Counted from the first letter of the stretch, positions 7,778-17,538 are shown. The stretch is 64,000 nucleotides of DNA from Roseovarius sp. MMSF_3359 (GCF_030733385.1 NZ_JASHJC010000014.1:62001-126000); one strand, 5' to 3'. Translations and numbers: made by a program. The notes: generated by a model from the sequence alone, not told the origin.

Positions 7778-8911
7778 GTGACTGAGGCAGCCGCCCCCCT
7801 GCAAACATATCTGAGCATTGACAACCTTTGGAAAGCCTTTGGCGATTTCCTGGCGCTCAAGGATATCTCACTGGAAATCGACGAAAGAGAATTCGTGTGT
7901 TTCCTCGGACCCTCCGGCTGTGGCAAAACAACGCTTCTGCGCGCCATCGCGGGCCTTGACCTGCAGACCAAGGGCACGGTCATGCAGGGCGGCAAGGATG
8001 TATCGAACCTGCCGCCATCGGAGCGTGATTTCGGCATCGTTTTCCAGTCCTATGCGCTGTTTCCGAACCTGACGATTGAAAAGAACATCGCCTTTGGCCT
8101 GGAAAACACCGGGCGCAGCAAATCCGAAATTGCCGTGCGCGTGGCGGAGTTGCTGGCCCTGGTGGGTCTGCCGGACCAGGGAGCGAAGTACCCTGCGCAA
8201 TTGTCCGGGGGGCAGCAACAACGGATCGCGCTGGCCCGTGCCATTGCCACCAATCCCGGCCTGTTGCTTCTGGACGAGCCACTTTCGGCGCTGGATGCCA
8301 AGGTTCGCGTCCATCTCCGCCACGAGATCAAGGAGTTGCAGCGCAAGCTGGGTGTGACAACCGTGATGGTGACCCACGACCAGGAAGAGGCGCTGGCCAT
8401 GGCGGACCGGATCGTGGTCATGAACCACGGTGTGATCGAACAGGTGGGGACACCGACGGAGGTCTATCGACAGCCTGCCAGCTTGTTCGTGGCCGATTTC
8501 ATCGGGGAAATGAACCAGATACCTGCCAGTGCCGGCGCCGAGGGCGAAGTGGTGATTGGCGGATCGACCTTGAAAAGTCAGCAGCACGGGTTTGGCGCCG
8601 GTTCCGCAATCGTGGCGGCGATCCGCCCTGAAGACGTGATCCCCCACGGGGATGGCGCGCGGTCGCCCGGGGCGCCGGACGAGATCGAAACCCCCGAAAA
8701 CGCCTTTGAGGTAACTGTGGCCGAGATGGAATTCCTTGGGTCTTTCTGGCGGTGCCGCCTGCAGCACGAGATTTTTGGCGACAGCGAGTTGATTGCCGAT
8801 TTCTCGATCAACGCGGTGCGCCGTCTTGATCTGGCGGAAGGCAAGTCGATGACAATCGAACTGCCCGAAGGGCGGTTGATGGCCTTCGCCCCGGCAGGAG
8901 AGGCGGCATGA
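7778..8911 (+). CDS. phnT2: 2-aminoethylphosphonate-type ABC transporter, ATP-binding protein
   Basis: A 377-residue ABC ATPase. Walker A is GPSGCGKTT, the signature [16 protein letters not shown], Walker B LLLLDEPLSALD and the H-loop VMVTHDQEEALAMADR. A C-terminal TOBE-like regulatory domain (from about residue 250, AAIRPEDVIPHG) resembles PotA/FbpC/PhnT proteins. It powers uptake through the fused permease that follows. Upstream in-frame starts exist at 7685 (TTG), 7760 and 7769 (ATG). The GTG at 7778 has AAGGA eight bases upstream and gives the usual N-terminus. The stop overlaps the next start as ATGA, implying translational coupling. Confidence 0.87.
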   Translation: MTEAAAPLQTYLSIDNLWKAFGDFLALKDISLEIDEREFVCFLGPSGCGKTTLLRAIAGLDLQTKGTVMQGGKDVSNLPPSERDFGIVFQSYALFPNLTIEKNIAFGLENTGRSKSEIAVRVAELLALVGLPDQGAKYPAQLSGGQQQRIALARAIATNPGLLLLDEPLSALDAKVRVHLRHEIKELQRKLGVTTVMVTHDQEEALAMADRIVVMNHGVIEQVGTPTEVYRQPASLFVADFIGEMNQIPASAGAEGEVVIGGSTLKSQQHGFGAGSAIVAAIRPEDVIPHGDGARSPGAPDEIETPENAFEVTVAEMEFLGSFWRCRLQHEIFGDSELIADFSINAVRRLDLAEGKSMTIELPEGRLMAFAPAGEAA

Positions 8912-10923
8912 GCGATATCAGCGCCGACAAACTGCCCGAGGGGCCGATCATCAAGGGCAAGCTGAGCCGCGATGACGTGATCATGCGGTTGGGCATGGTG
9001 GTGATCGCGCTTTACCTGATCGCCACGCTGGTCTTTCCGCTGTGGGCGATGCTGTCCAAGAGTTTTTCGACCTACACGTTCAACCTGTCGGCCTATGAGC
9101 TGCAGGTGAGCGATGAGGCAGGCGATTACAGCGGTGAGATCCTGACCCCCGCGGCGCTGAACGACAAGATGCAGGTCCTGAGCGAGACTGACCTGATCGC
9201 CGGGTCCGACAGCCGCATGGGGCTGACGCAGTTCTTTCCCGATTTCAGCTTCCGCAGCCCGGTCATGTACCAGATCCGGAACACCAGCGAGACGGGACGT
9301 TTTCTGGTTGGTTCCGAGTTGAAGACCGGCACCGATTGGCTGGAGTTGGACAGCAACACCTTTCGCCGGGTGCAGTTGCGCCCGGAAAAGGCGACGGGGC
9401 TCGGGAACTTCGTGAGCTATTTCTCGACGCCCGCGCTGTTTAACTCGATTAAGAACTCGCTGGTGATTGCAGTCATCAGCACGGTGGTCACCGTCACGCT
9501 GGCCTTCTGGTTTGCCTATGCGCTCAACCGCAGTTGCATGCGCTTCAAGGGGTTCTTCCGGTTGGTCGCGATGGCGCCGATCCTTGTGCCATCCCTGCTG
9601 CCGGGGATCGCGCTCGTGTACCTCTTCGGCAATCAGGGCATGATCAAGGAGCTGCTGTTCGGTGCCAGTATCTATGGCCCCATCGGTATCGTGATCGGAT
9701 CGGTATTCTTCACCTTCCCGCACGCGTTCATCATCATCTCAACGGCCTTGGCCATATCGGACGGGCGGCTTTACGAGGCGGCGGCCAGCCTGCGGTCGAC
9801 CCCATGGCGGACTTTCTGGACCGTGACAATTCCGGGCGCACGCTATGGCCTGATCTCGGCGGCGTTCGTGGTTTTCAACCTGGTCATTACCGATTTCGGC
9901 TTGCCCAAGGTGATCGGCGGGCAGTTCAACGTGCTGGCGGTCGATATCTATAAGCAGGTGATCGGCCAGCAGAATTTCGAGATGGGCGCAGTGGTGTCGG
10001 TCGTGCTGGTGATTCCCGCGATCTTTGCCTTTGCCATCGACCGGCTGGTGCAATCGAAACAGGTCGCTTTGCTGTCGGCCCGCTCGGTCCCGTACCAACC
10101 CAGCCCCAACGCCAAAACAGACCGGATCTTCCTGATCTATTGTCTGCTGGTGGCCTTTTTCATCGTCGGTATCCTGGCCGTTTGCCAGTTCGCGGCGCTC
10201 ATCAAGTTCTGGCCCTATGACCTGAGCTTCAGCCTGACCAATTACGACTTCGACCGCATGGATGGCGGTGGCTGGGCCTCTTACTTCAACTCGATCAAGC
10301 TGGGGCTTTTCACCGCTGTGGCAGGTACCTGCGTGGTCTTCTTCGGGGCCTATCTGGTCGAGAAATCCAACGGGTTCCGGACGGGCAGGGCTCTGTTCCA
10401 GATGTTCGCGATGTTGCCGATGGCAATCCCCGGCATGGTGCTTGGGCTGGCTTACATCTTCTTCTTCAACAACCCCGCCAATCCGCTCAACGTGATTTAC
10501 GGGACGATGGCGATCCTGGTGGTCTGTACGGTGACGCACTTCTACACGGTGTCGCACCTGACGGCGGTCACCGCACTCAAGCAGATGGACCGGGAATTCG
10601 AAAGCGTCTCGGCGTCGTTGAAACAGCCGACGCTGAAACTCTTCGGACGGGTGACCGTACCCGTCTGTTTGCCCGCTATCCTGGACATTTCGATCTATCT
10701 TTTCGTCAACGCGATGACGACGGTCTCGGCGGTGGTGTTCCTTTATTCTCCCAAGACGTCGCTTGCGTCGATCGCGGTTCTGAACATGGATGACGCGGGC
10801 GACATCGCCCCGGCTGCGGCGATGGGAATGATGATCTTCTACACCAATGCAGCGGCCCGGGTCATTCACTTGCTAGTGTCGAGAGGGGTGCTGAAACGCA
10901 CGCAGGCATGGAGGTCGCGGTAG
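8908..10923 (+). CDS. phnU2: 2-aminoethylphosphonate-type ABC transporter, fused two-domain permease
   Basis: A 671-residue inner membrane protein with two BPD-transporter permease halves: helices 1-6 to about residue 385 and a second set from about residue 410. Each half has an EAA-like loop (RLYEAAASLRSTPWRTFWTV; EFESVSASLKQPTLKLF). This layout is that of the PhnU2/FbpB-type fused permeases linked to aminophosphonate uptake. Between the first helix (VVIALYLIATLVFPLWAML) and the next is a hydrophilic stretch of about 120 residues, which would be periplasmic and makes the protein long for the family. Overlaps the ATPase gene by four bases. Confidence 0.87.
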   Translation: MSDISADKLPEGPIIKGKLSRDDVIMRLGMVVIALYLIATLVFPLWAMLSKSFSTYTFNLSAYELQVSDEAGDYSGEILTPAALNDKMQVLSETDLIAGSDSRMGLTQFFPDFSFRSPVMYQIRNTSETGRFLVGSELKTGTDWLELDSNTFRRVQLRPEKATGLGNFVSYFSTPALFNSIKNSLVIAVISTVVTVTLAFWFAYALNRSCMRFKGFFRLVAMAPILVPSLLPGIALVYLFGNQGMIKELLFGASIYGPIGIVIGSVFFTFPHAFIIISTALAISDGRLYEAAASLRSTPWRTFWTVTIPGARYGLISAAFVVFNLVITDFGLPKVIGGQFNVLAVDIYKQVIGQQNFEMGAVVSVVLVIPAIFAFAIDRLVQSKQVALLSARSVPYQPSPNAKTDRIFLIYCLLVAFFIVGILAVCQFAALIKFWPYDLSFSLTNYDFDRMDGGGWASYFNSIKLGLFTAVAGTCVVFFGAYLVEKSNGFRTGRALFQMFAMLPMAIPGMVLGLAYIFFFNNPANPLNVIYGTMAILVVCTVTHFYTVSHLTAVTALKQMDREFESVSASLKQPTLKLFGRVTVPVCLPAILDISIYLFVNAMTTVSAVVFLYSPKTSLASIAVLNMDDAGDIAPAAAMGMMIFYTNAAARVIHLLVSRGVLKRTQAWRSR

Positions 10924-11038
10924 GGTCTATCCGCATGACAGCGGCCACTCGTGCGCCATTTGATTTCGCGGCGGGATCCCTTCGGGCGGTCTTTAACCGG
11001 GGGATCTGATCCAGGTCGCCAAGGGCGCGTCGAAGGGG

Positions 11039-12169
11039 TCAGCCAAACAGATCGCGGATGACATCCTCGGCCAGGGCAAAGCCATGGGTCATCCCCTGAC
11101 CGTTTGTCACGGTAACCGCGGTTACATCCGGCGCCGCAGGTACGACAAGAGGCGCGCCGTTTGGGAGATAGGCATAGTGGCCCAACCAGCGTTTGTCGAT
11201 TGTCGGTGCGGGCAGGGTGATCATCTCGGAGAGTTCGGCGAGCAGAAGGTTGTCGATCTCTTCCGACCGTTCGTCCGTCCGATCATGGCCATACCTGTGC
11301 GAGTCACCGATGGTGATGCTGCCATCGCCTTCCTGACAGGCGATCAGATGGATGCCGTGTTCGAGGTGAGTGGCATAGTGCTGCGCCTGGTATTCTTTGA
11401 GGTCGGGCAGGCCGGGGCAGGATGCGAAGATATTGTATCGCGGAATGCTCAGGCCGCCCAGCAGGAAGGGGTCAAGTCGCCAGCCCGCCGGTTGCGGCTT
11501 CGTCCTCAACATCTGCAAGGTGCAATGGCCGACACCGGACCCATGGAAGACCTCGGGGAAAAGCGTTTCGAACTCGTCGCCGCCGCAGAGCACCGTATGC
11601 CTGGTCCCGATTGCACCAGCCGAGCTTTCAATGGTCCCTCCGTCGACGCCATGCACCTCTGTCGAAAAGTGGAATACCACGCCATGTTCCCGCGCCAACC
11701 AGTCGGAGATTTTTGCCAGAGCCTGGCGCTGATCGACCTTCCACGCATCCGGGCTCCATAAGCCGCCCAGCAGGTTGTCGGTCCTCAGATGCGCGAACCT
11801 GCGAAGCAGATCGGCTTGCCCCAGAAGGTCAAAGGAACGGCTTTCCTCGCCCTCAAGACGCGCGCATTCTTCGAGAACACGGAGTTCTTCGGGCGCGCGT
11901 GCCAGAAAGACGCAACCAGCTTGGTGCAATGCCAACCCGGTGTTGCGGGAGATGTCCTGCCAACACTTGAGGGACCGGCTTGCGGAGGTAAATTGCGCCC
12001 CGGGCGCCTGTGCCACGAGAGCCAGCATGCCGAAGTTTCGGACCGAGGCGCCGCGGGCACCGGACGTCCGTTCAAAGACAACAACCTTCAACCCGGCGCG
12101 CGCCGCATGAAGGGCGTGGGCAAGACCCATGATACCTGCGCCAATAACGGCCAAATCATATTTCTTCAT
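11039..12169 (-). CDS. Phosphonate-associated FAD-dependent oxidoreductase (DAO superfamily)
   Basis: A 376-residue glycine-oxidase/DAO-like flavoenzyme. The N-terminal dinucleotide motif is VIGAGIMGLAHAL, then VVFERTSGARGASVRNFGM, and a C-terminal NGQGMTHGFALAEDVI that closes the FAD site. The RGASVRNFGM segment and the position beside an AEP-type transporter fit the FAD oxidoreductase family repeatedly found in phosphonate gene clusters. Characterised relatives oxidatively deaminate AEP or N-methyl-AEP toward phosphonoacetaldehyde. It is cytosolic and lacks a signal peptide. It faces the transporter genes tail to tail (115 bases apart) and is followed 51 bases before its own start by the DMT gene on the same strand. 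The substrate is inferred. Confidence 0.8.
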   Translation of the reverse strand: MKKYDLAVIGAGIMGLAHALHAARAGLKVVVFERTSGARGASVRNFGMLALVAQAPGAQFTSASRSLKCWQDISRNTGLALHQAGCVFLARAPEELRVLEECARLEGEESRSFDLLGQADLLRRFAHLRTDNLLGGLWSPDAWKVDQRQALAKISDWLAREHGVVFHFSTEVHGVDGGTIESSAGAIGTRHTVLCGGDEFETLFPEVFHGSGVGHCTLQMLRTKPQPAGWRLDPFLLGGLSIPRYNIFASCPGLPDLKEYQAQHYATHLEHGIHLIACQEGDGSITIGDSHRYGHDRTDERSEEIDNLLLAELSEMITLPAPTIDKRWLGHYAYLPNGAPLVVPAAPDVTAVTVTNGQGMTHGFALAEDVIRDLFG

Positions 12170-12220
12170 CTTAACACCATCGCCAATTTGTCTTGAAAAG
12201 ACAACAGTTTAACACCTCTA

Positions 12221-13081
12221 TCAGTCACTTAAAGCGATCACGACGATACCCAGCGCCAACAGCCCGGCGGCGAATAAACGCCGTGCCATCGCCCCTTCGC
12301 GCAGGAACAGCCCACCCAACAACACCGAAATCGGAATGGAGGCTTGGCGCATGGATGTCACTGCGGCCACATCACCGCCGAGCTGATAGGCGATCAGGAT
12401 CAGATAGTAAGACGAATAGGCTAGCGCGCCCGGAAGAATGATGTGGAGCCATGAAAAATTGCCTGGGCGTTGAGGCGTTACGGTGCGCGTTGACCTTTGG
12501 CGCAGCCATAGCGCACCGTAAAACAGCACCAATGGCCCTTCGACCAGGGCGACCAGAACCTGCGGTTCGATCGTTTTCATCGCTCCCGCATCGGCCAGCG
12601 AATAGATACCGGTGCCACACATCGCCAGGAGCGCCAGCGCCAGGGCGCGCCAGTCCTCGAGGATACGCGACCCGCGCCGGTACAAAAGCATGAACCCGCC
12701 GGTCACGGCCATGAAAATGCCCAGCAATACGGTCCATGGATACGTTTGTCCGAAGAGTACGAAGCTCACCAGAACGACAAACACCGGTGAGCTTCGGATG
12801 ATCGGATAGTAGGCGGACAGATCTCCGCGTGACAGCGTTGCGGTCAGGCAGGTTCCATAGAGGATTTGGCCGCACAAAGATGCGCCGATAAGGGGCCATA
12901 CCGCCAGCGCCGCGCTGAAATCAGCCCCGACAACCAGGCCATGGCAGAGCGCGCACAAACCCATCGTCGCGGTTAGGAACAGATATCCAAGCTGCGGGTC
13001 AGGGTATTTCTTGAGGAGCACGTTCCAGAGCGGATGCATCACGGCGGACGTCAACACCAGGGATACAATTACAAAACTCAC
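12221..13081 (-). CDS. DMT/EamA-family membrane protein, phosphonate-cluster type
   Basis: A 286-residue protein with about ten membrane helices in two EamA halves (first half from SFVIVSLVLTSAVMHPLWNV; second from LALALLAMCGTGIYSLADAG). The opening HPLWNVLLKK and the SSPVFVVLVSFVLFG and SMRQASIPISVLLGG loops fit the drug/metabolite transporter group often annotated as a phosphonate-utilisation membrane protein. It lies upstream of, and on the same strand as, the FAD oxidoreductase, so the two are probably cotranscribed. A role in export of an amine or aldehyde by-product, or in uptake, is possible but not shown. Confidence 0.75.
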   Translation of the reverse strand: MSFVIVSLVLTSAVMHPLWNVLLKKYPDPQLGYLFLTATMGLCALCHGLVVGADFSAALAVWPLIGASLCGQILYGTCLTATLSRGDLSAYYPIIRSSPVFVVLVSFVLFGQTYPWTVLLGIFMAVTGGFMLLYRRGSRILEDWRALALALLAMCGTGIYSLADAGAMKTIEPQVLVALVEGPLVLFYGALWLRQRSTRTVTPQRPGNFSWLHIILPGALAYSSYYLILIAYQLGGDVAAVTSMRQASIPISVLLGGLFLREGAMARRLFAAGLLALGIVVIALSD

Positions 13082-13347
13082 GTAGTGGCCTCTGTCCTTC
13101 GATTTGGGTCAGACCATAGCGTATTTTCGTTGGCGGGGACCATGCTTTGTCGGTGCAGAGCCATTGGTTGATCCCGGGAGTAGCTGAGGGGGCGATCAAA
13201 ACGCAATACTAACGCCGCCCGGACCTTTGGTACGCTTTGGCGCATCGGCTTGCGGTGAATTTCGCCAATGCCCAGAACCCAGAGTCGTCGCTGCAAGGGC
13301 CATGGCGTTCCGGTCCGCAGGATATCCGCTTCCTGGCCCGGGCATTT

Positions 13348-14496
13348 TCATGGGGTGGCCGGTGCCTCGTTACGCCAGGGTTCGAGGATCGACCGCGCCG
13401 TGGCGCGTCCTTTGGGCGTGAGTGTTAGCAGGTTGCCCCGCCTGATAAAAAGATCGTCAGAGATACCGTTCGCGATGACGCGGTGCGCTGCCTCGTGGCT
13501 CCATCCCAGGTGCGTTTGCAGGGCAAGTGCCACGTTCTCTTCGGCTTGATCCTCGGTATCCTCGTGGGAGTAGAGATGGACCGCGACGGTGCGAAGTTCG
13601 TTTTCCTGCCGCTCACCCTGGCGCCTGTAGGCCCGCGCGATGACCCCGTAACGTGGCCCGAAGAGGAAAGCGATTGTGAAGAAGATCCCCGTCATGACCG
13701 CCATCATGCCGCCAATCGAGACGTCAAATGCGATGGCGATGTAATACCCCGATATGCTCGATGCGATCGAGATCACCGACCCGTAGACCAGCATCAGCCA
13801 GAGCCGGTCGGTCAGCAGGTAGGCGGCCGATGGGGGGACGATCACGAAGGCGATGAACAGCACCGCCCCGACCGCGTCGAACGCGGCCACCCCGGTTGCG
13901 CTGACCAAAAACAGCAATGCGTAGAACATGACGCCCGGAACGAAGCCGAGTGCCGCGGCAAGGCCCGGGTCGAATGTCGTTATCTTGAGTTCCTTGTAGA
14001 ACAGCGTCACGAACAGGAGATTGACGATGGTAACGAGGCTCATGAAGGCAAGCGCATTGGGCACGTCATAGCCGCCGATGGTCATGGTATCGAGCCAGAC
14101 GAAACCGATCTCACCCAGAAGCACGGTGTGCTGATCTATGTGGACGTCACGGGCATAGACATTCAACAGCAACACGCCGATTGAGAAGAGCACCGGGAAC
14201 ACCAGCCCAATCGCGGCGTCGTAGTTGACGCGCTTGGTGCTGAAGAGAAGCTCGGTCAGGTAGACCGTCAAAACGCCTGTCAACGCGGCGCCCAGGATCT
14301 GCACCGGTCCGGCCGTTTCGCGGGTGAGCAGCCAGACGATCACGATGCCAAAAATGATCGAATGGCTGATCGCGTCCGAGAGCATGGAATTGCCGCGCAG
14401 CACGAGGAAAGTGCCGACCAGCGTGGAGGCGCAGCCGACCAGTGCGCCGGTGAGGATGATCATCAGGGGGATGTTGCCGAAGAATGCCTCGAGCAT
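13348..14496 (-). CDS. mntD: Mn/Zn ABC transporter permease with C-terminal winged-helix-like tail
   Basis: A 382-residue ABC-3 family permease (TroD/MntD type). Eight or nine helices occupy residues 1-285 (start MLEAFFGNIPLMIILTGAL; conserved LRGNSMLSDAISHSIIFG near residue 35). After the last helix a hydrophilic tail of about 90 residues ends in a DtxR/MarR-like winged-helix pattern (HLGWSHEAAHRVIANGISDD, then RRGNLLTLTPKGRATARSI). Most permeases of this family end near 290 residues. The start at 14496 overlaps the stop of the preceding permease (TGATG). Last gene of the mntABCD operon. Metal specificity is inferred from the operon. Confidence 0.85.
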   Translation of the reverse strand: MLEAFFGNIPLMIILTGALVGCASTLVGTFLVLRGNSMLSDAISHSIIFGIVIVWLLTRETAGPVQILGAALTGVLTVYLTELLFSTKRVNYDAAIGLVFPVLFSIGVLLLNVYARDVHIDQHTVLLGEIGFVWLDTMTIGGYDVPNALAFMSLVTIVNLLFVTLFYKELKITTFDPGLAAALGFVPGVMFYALLFLVSATGVAAFDAVGAVLFIAFVIVPPSAAYLLTDRLWLMLVYGSVISIASSISGYYIAIAFDVSIGGMMAVMTGIFFTIAFLFGPRYGVIARAYRRQGERQENELRTVAVHLYSHEDTEDQAEENVALALQTHLGWSHEAAHRVIANGISDDLFIRRGNLLTLTPKGRATARSILEPWRNEAPATP

Positions 14497-15623
14497 CACC
14501 GATCTCCTACGATTTCTGCCGCCAGGCGTTCCGCTTCGGCGTATCCGGATTGCGTCAACTCCCAGTGCGGCGTGATCTCGGGTTCGTGGGCGACGGGCCT
14601 GATGAGGCCCCGGTCTTCGAGGCGGGCGAGCGCCCGGCGCGTGTCAGTCCCGTGGAAGGTGTCGAGCGAGCCGAGTTCGGCGGGATAGTGCCGGTTGCCG
14701 TGCTGCTCGGCCATCGCATGGAGCGTCGTCAGTACCTGCCGGGCACGGAGCGCGCGGCGGTCGCGCCAGCGCCGTACCATCTCCCAAATGATCCCGCGTT
14801 CCGGCGAGACGAGCAGAGAGACAAGCACAATCGCTGATATCGCAAGCACGATCAGCGGGCCGGTCGAAAGACCCCGCGCGGTGGCGCTGAGGATGGCGCC
14901 GGTGACGCCCGCGACCGTGCCGAAGATTGCCGAGAGAACCACCATTGTGCCAAGCCGCCGGGTCCATTGACGGGCGGCAACTGGCGGGGCGATGATCATC
15001 GCCGTCATCAGAACGACGCCTACCATCTGCAATCCGACCACGACGGCAAGAGCGACCATTGTGGTCATCGCCACCTCCATGACAACGACCGGCATCCCGA
15101 GCGAGGCGGCATAGCCCGGGTCGAAGGAGACCAGCTTGAACTCCTTCCACAGTGCTGCGACGAGCAGCAGGGAGGCCAGCGCGATGCTGCCCATGATCCA
15201 TAGATCGCTCCGCAAGATCGCCGCTGCCTGGCCGAAAAGGAAGGAGTCGAGCCCCCCTTGCGAGGCGTTGCCCGTCCCTTGAATATACGTGAGCAGCACA
15301 ACGCCCAGGGCAAAGGACACCCCGAGTGCGATACCCAGGGCGGCGTCGGTCTTGAGCCGGCTCATGCGGGTCAGCGCCAGAACGACAAGGGCCGCGGCCG
15401 CACCGGTGACCAGCGCCCCGGCAAGGATGCTGCCCAGGTCGCGCGCCCCGGCGATCAGAAATCCGATGCAGATACCGGGCAGGGCCGCGTGGGAGAGCGT
15501 GTCGCCCAGCAGGCTTTGCTTGCGCAGGACCGCGAAGCAGCCGAGCACACCGCTTGAGATGCCAAGCAGGGCGGCGCCCATCGTCACGGTCTGGATTGTA
15601 TAGTCGTTCAGCAGCTCAAGCAT
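14496..15623 (-). CDS. mntC: Mn/Zn ABC transporter permease with C-terminal winged-helix-like tail
   Basis: A 375-residue ABC-3 family permease (TroC/MntC type). The membrane domain covers about residues 1-275, with the hallmark LRKQSLLGDTLSHAALPGI near residue 35. It is followed by an arginine-rich linker (EMVRRWRDRRALRARQV) and a winged-helix-like domain (DTFHGTDTRRALARLEDRGL, then LTQSGYAEAERL). Bacillus MntC also carries a C-terminal extension, so this is a known but little-studied arrangement. The frame runs upstream to 15755, but the ATG at 15623 follows the ATPase stop by one base and fits the family N-terminus (MLELLNDYTIQTV). Confidence 0.86.
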   Translation of the reverse strand: MLELLNDYTIQTVTMGAALLGISSGVLGCFAVLRKQSLLGDTLSHAALPGICIGFLIAGARDLGSILAGALVTGAAAALVVLALTRMSRLKTDAALGIALGVSFALGVVLLTYIQGTGNASQGGLDSFLFGQAAAILRSDLWIMGSIALASLLLVAALWKEFKLVSFDPGYAASLGMPVVVMEVAMTTMVALAVVVGLQMVGVVLMTAMIIAPPVAARQWTRRLGTMVVLSAIFGTVAGVTGAILSATARGLSTGPLIVLAISAIVLVSLLVSPERGIIWEMVRRWRDRRALRARQVLTTLHAMAEQHGNRHYPAELGSLDTFHGTDTRRALARLEDRGLIRPVAHEPEITPHWELTQSGYAEAERLAAEIVGDR

Positions 15624-15624
15624 G

Positions 15625-16419
15625 TCACATCTGGCCGCTCTGCTGCCCGGCCTCTGCGTCACCGAAGGTTTCACGCTCGATAAGCGCGATCTGACCGCCA
15701 TAGGCGCGGCGCAGGTTGTCGGCGGTGTAAACCTCATCGACCGGGCCCTGGGCAATCGCGCGGACGTTCAGGATCACCATCCAGTCGAAATAGGATTTCA
15801 CCGTCTGCAGGTCGTGATGTACGACGATAACGGTCTTTCCTTGTTCGCGCAGCTTATGAAGGATGCCGACAATGGCGCGTTCGGTCGTCGCATCGACCCC
15901 CGCCATCGGTTCGTCGAGGAAATAGATGTCCGCCTGCTGGACAAGAGCGCGGGCCAGAAAGACGCGCTGCTGCTGGCCGCCCGAAAGCTGACTGATCTGG
16001 CGGTCCGCAAAGTCCTGCATCTTGACCTGCTCAAGCGATGCCATCGCTTTTTCGCGCTCTGCCCGGCCGGGCCGCTTGAGCCAACCCAAGCGGCCATAGA
16101 GACCCATCGTCACGACGTCGAGCGCCGTGGTCGGAAAGTCCCAATCGACGGATGATCGCTGCGGCACGTAGCCGACCTTGCGCCGCTGCGCGCCATAAGG
16201 CTGGCCGAAGATCCTGACATGTCCCGCCGTGGGCGTCACGAGGCCCAGTACCGATTTGATGAAGGTTGTCTTGCCGGATCCGTTCGGCCCCACGATGGCG
16301 GCCATCACGCCTGGTGGCACGTCCACGTCGATGTCCCAGAGCGCAGGTTTGCTGTCGTAGCTTACGGTCAGGTCCTCGACGTGCAGGGCAAGCTGCGGTT
16401 CGTGCAACTGATCGGTCAA
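15625..16419 (-). CDS. mntB: Mn/Zn ABC transporter ATP-binding protein
   Basis: A 264-residue metal-type ABC ATPase. Walker A is [18 protein letters not shown], the Q-loop [13 protein letters not shown] (typical of Mn/Zn/Fe ATPases of the TroB/MntB/SitB group), the signature [15 protein letters not shown], Walker B IYFLDEP and the H-loop VVHHDLQ. It energises the two permeases encoded directly downstream. An upstream extension to 16521 would overlap the binding-protein gene. The TTG at 16419 has AAGGA seven bases before it and is preferred. Confidence 0.87.
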   Translation of the reverse strand: MTDQLHEPQLALHVEDLTVSYDSKPALWDIDVDVPPGVMAAIVGPNGSGKTTFIKSVLGLVTPTAGHVRIFGQPYGAQRRKVGYVPQRSSVDWDFPTTALDVVTMGLYGRLGWLKRPGRAEREKAMASLEQVKMQDFADRQISQLSGGQQQRVFLARALVQQADIYFLDEPMAGVDATTERAIVGILHKLREQGKTVIVVHHDLQTVKSYFDWMVILNVRAIAQGPVDEVYTADNLRRAYGGQIALIERETFGDAEAGQQSGQM

Positions 16420-16495
16420 AGCGGTGTCCTTACATATGGCATTGGGCGATCCTCGCAATGTGGCCTGGCCGTGCGGATCCAGCTTCGAGCCGCGA

Positions 16496-17482
16496 TCACT
16501 CCAAAAGCGTTGCCGCGACATTCCATTCCTCGGCCCAGTCAGAAAGCGCGTCCGGTACAGGAGCCACGTCGCCGCCCAATGCCTGGGTTATCTTGACCGT
16601 GTTCTCGAAGATCATCCCGATATACGTGCTGGCCGGTGTTCCTTCTTCGCCCATGGCGTCGGAATAGAGCTCACCGCCAATTTCGACCTCGTGACCCAAA
16701 CTCTGCGCAGCGTCGATCACCGCCTGGATCGTACGCGGGTTGATCGTGGTTTCGATAAAGAGGGCAGGCACCCCAGCCTTGGCCACGGTCTCGGCGGTCG
16801 CGCGGATATCCGCGACGCTTGCCTCCGATTCGGTGCTGATGCCCTGGATGGCCTCAACCCTGATCCCATAAGCCCGTCCGTAGTAGCCGAAGGCGTCATG
16901 CGCGGTCACGAGAGCGCGCTGATCTTCGGGAATGGATGCGATCGACGCGACGGCCCATGCGTGCAAGGCCGCGAGTTGGGCCTGATAATCCTCGGCATTC
17001 GCCTGAAGCTCTTCGGCGCAGTCGGGCCGCAGTTCGCCGATTGCATCCGCAATAGTCGGTGCGATTTTGGCCCAGAGGCTCGCGTCCATCCAGAGGTGTG
17101 GGTCAATGCCATAGACGTCCTGCACGGCAATCAGGTCACTTGGATCGACCGATGCGGGCGAGACGGCGATCGTCTGCTTTTGCTCGCCGAACCGCGCGAG
17201 CACATCGCCAAGTTGCCCTTCAAGCGAATAGCCCGAGTAGAAAATCGCGTCAGCCTCGTGGAAAGTCTTCACGTCGGACGCGCTCGCCTTGTAGAGATGC
17301 GGGTCGATGCCGGAACCCATGATTGTGGTCACGCTGACACAGTCTCCGCCGACATTTTCCACGACGTCGCCGATCATGGCGATGGTCACGGCGGCATTGA
17401 CCGGGTTCTCTTGCGCTGTTGCCGGGACAAGACTTGCAGAAAGCAGGCTGGTCGCCGCGGCAGTCATGAGCAAGCTCTTCAT
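16496..17482 (-). CDS. mntA: TroA/ZnuA-type manganese or zinc binding protein
   Basis: A 328-residue periplasmic cluster A-I binding protein with a signal peptide to about residue 23 (LVPATAQ). Metal ligands can be read as His62 (DPHLY), His129 (DPHLW), His195 ([14 protein letters not shown]) and Asp275 (LYSDAMG). This His3-Asp set is that of Treponema TroA and ZnuA; the PsaA/MntC group has Glu in the third place. There is no long His-rich loop, which argues against a dedicated ZnuA. Together with the MntR-type regulator and matching operator, manganese is the likeliest physiological metal, with zinc as the alternative. First gene of the transporter operon. Confidence 0.86.
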   Translation of the reverse strand: MKSLLMTAAATSLLSASLVPATAQENPVNAAVTIAMIGDVVENVGGDCVSVTTIMGSGIDPHLYKASASDVKTFHEADAIFYSGYSLEGQLGDVLARFGEQKQTIAVSPASVDPSDLIAVQDVYGIDPHLWMDASLWAKIAPTIADAIGELRPDCAEELQANAEDYQAQLAALHAWAVASIASIPEDQRALVTAHDAFGYYGRAYGIRVEAIQGISTESEASVADIRATAETVAKAGVPALFIETTINPRTIQAVIDAAQSLGHEVEIGGELYSDAMGEEGTPASTYIGMIFENTVKITQALGGDVAPVPDALSDWAEEWNVAATLLE

Positions 17483-17522
17483 TGGAAAGCCTTTCCTAAT
17501 TTGCCATGTCTCTACTATTAGT

Positions 17523-17538
17523 TATAGCAATTGCTATA
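17523..17538. promoter_or_regulatory. MntR-type operator upstream of mntA
   Basis: TATAGCAATTGCTATA is a perfect 16-base palindrome, 41 bases before the mntA start. The core ATAGCA-NN-TGCTAT recurs upstream of mntR. It is the likely site of repression by the adjacent DtxR/MntR-family protein. Confidence 0.8.
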
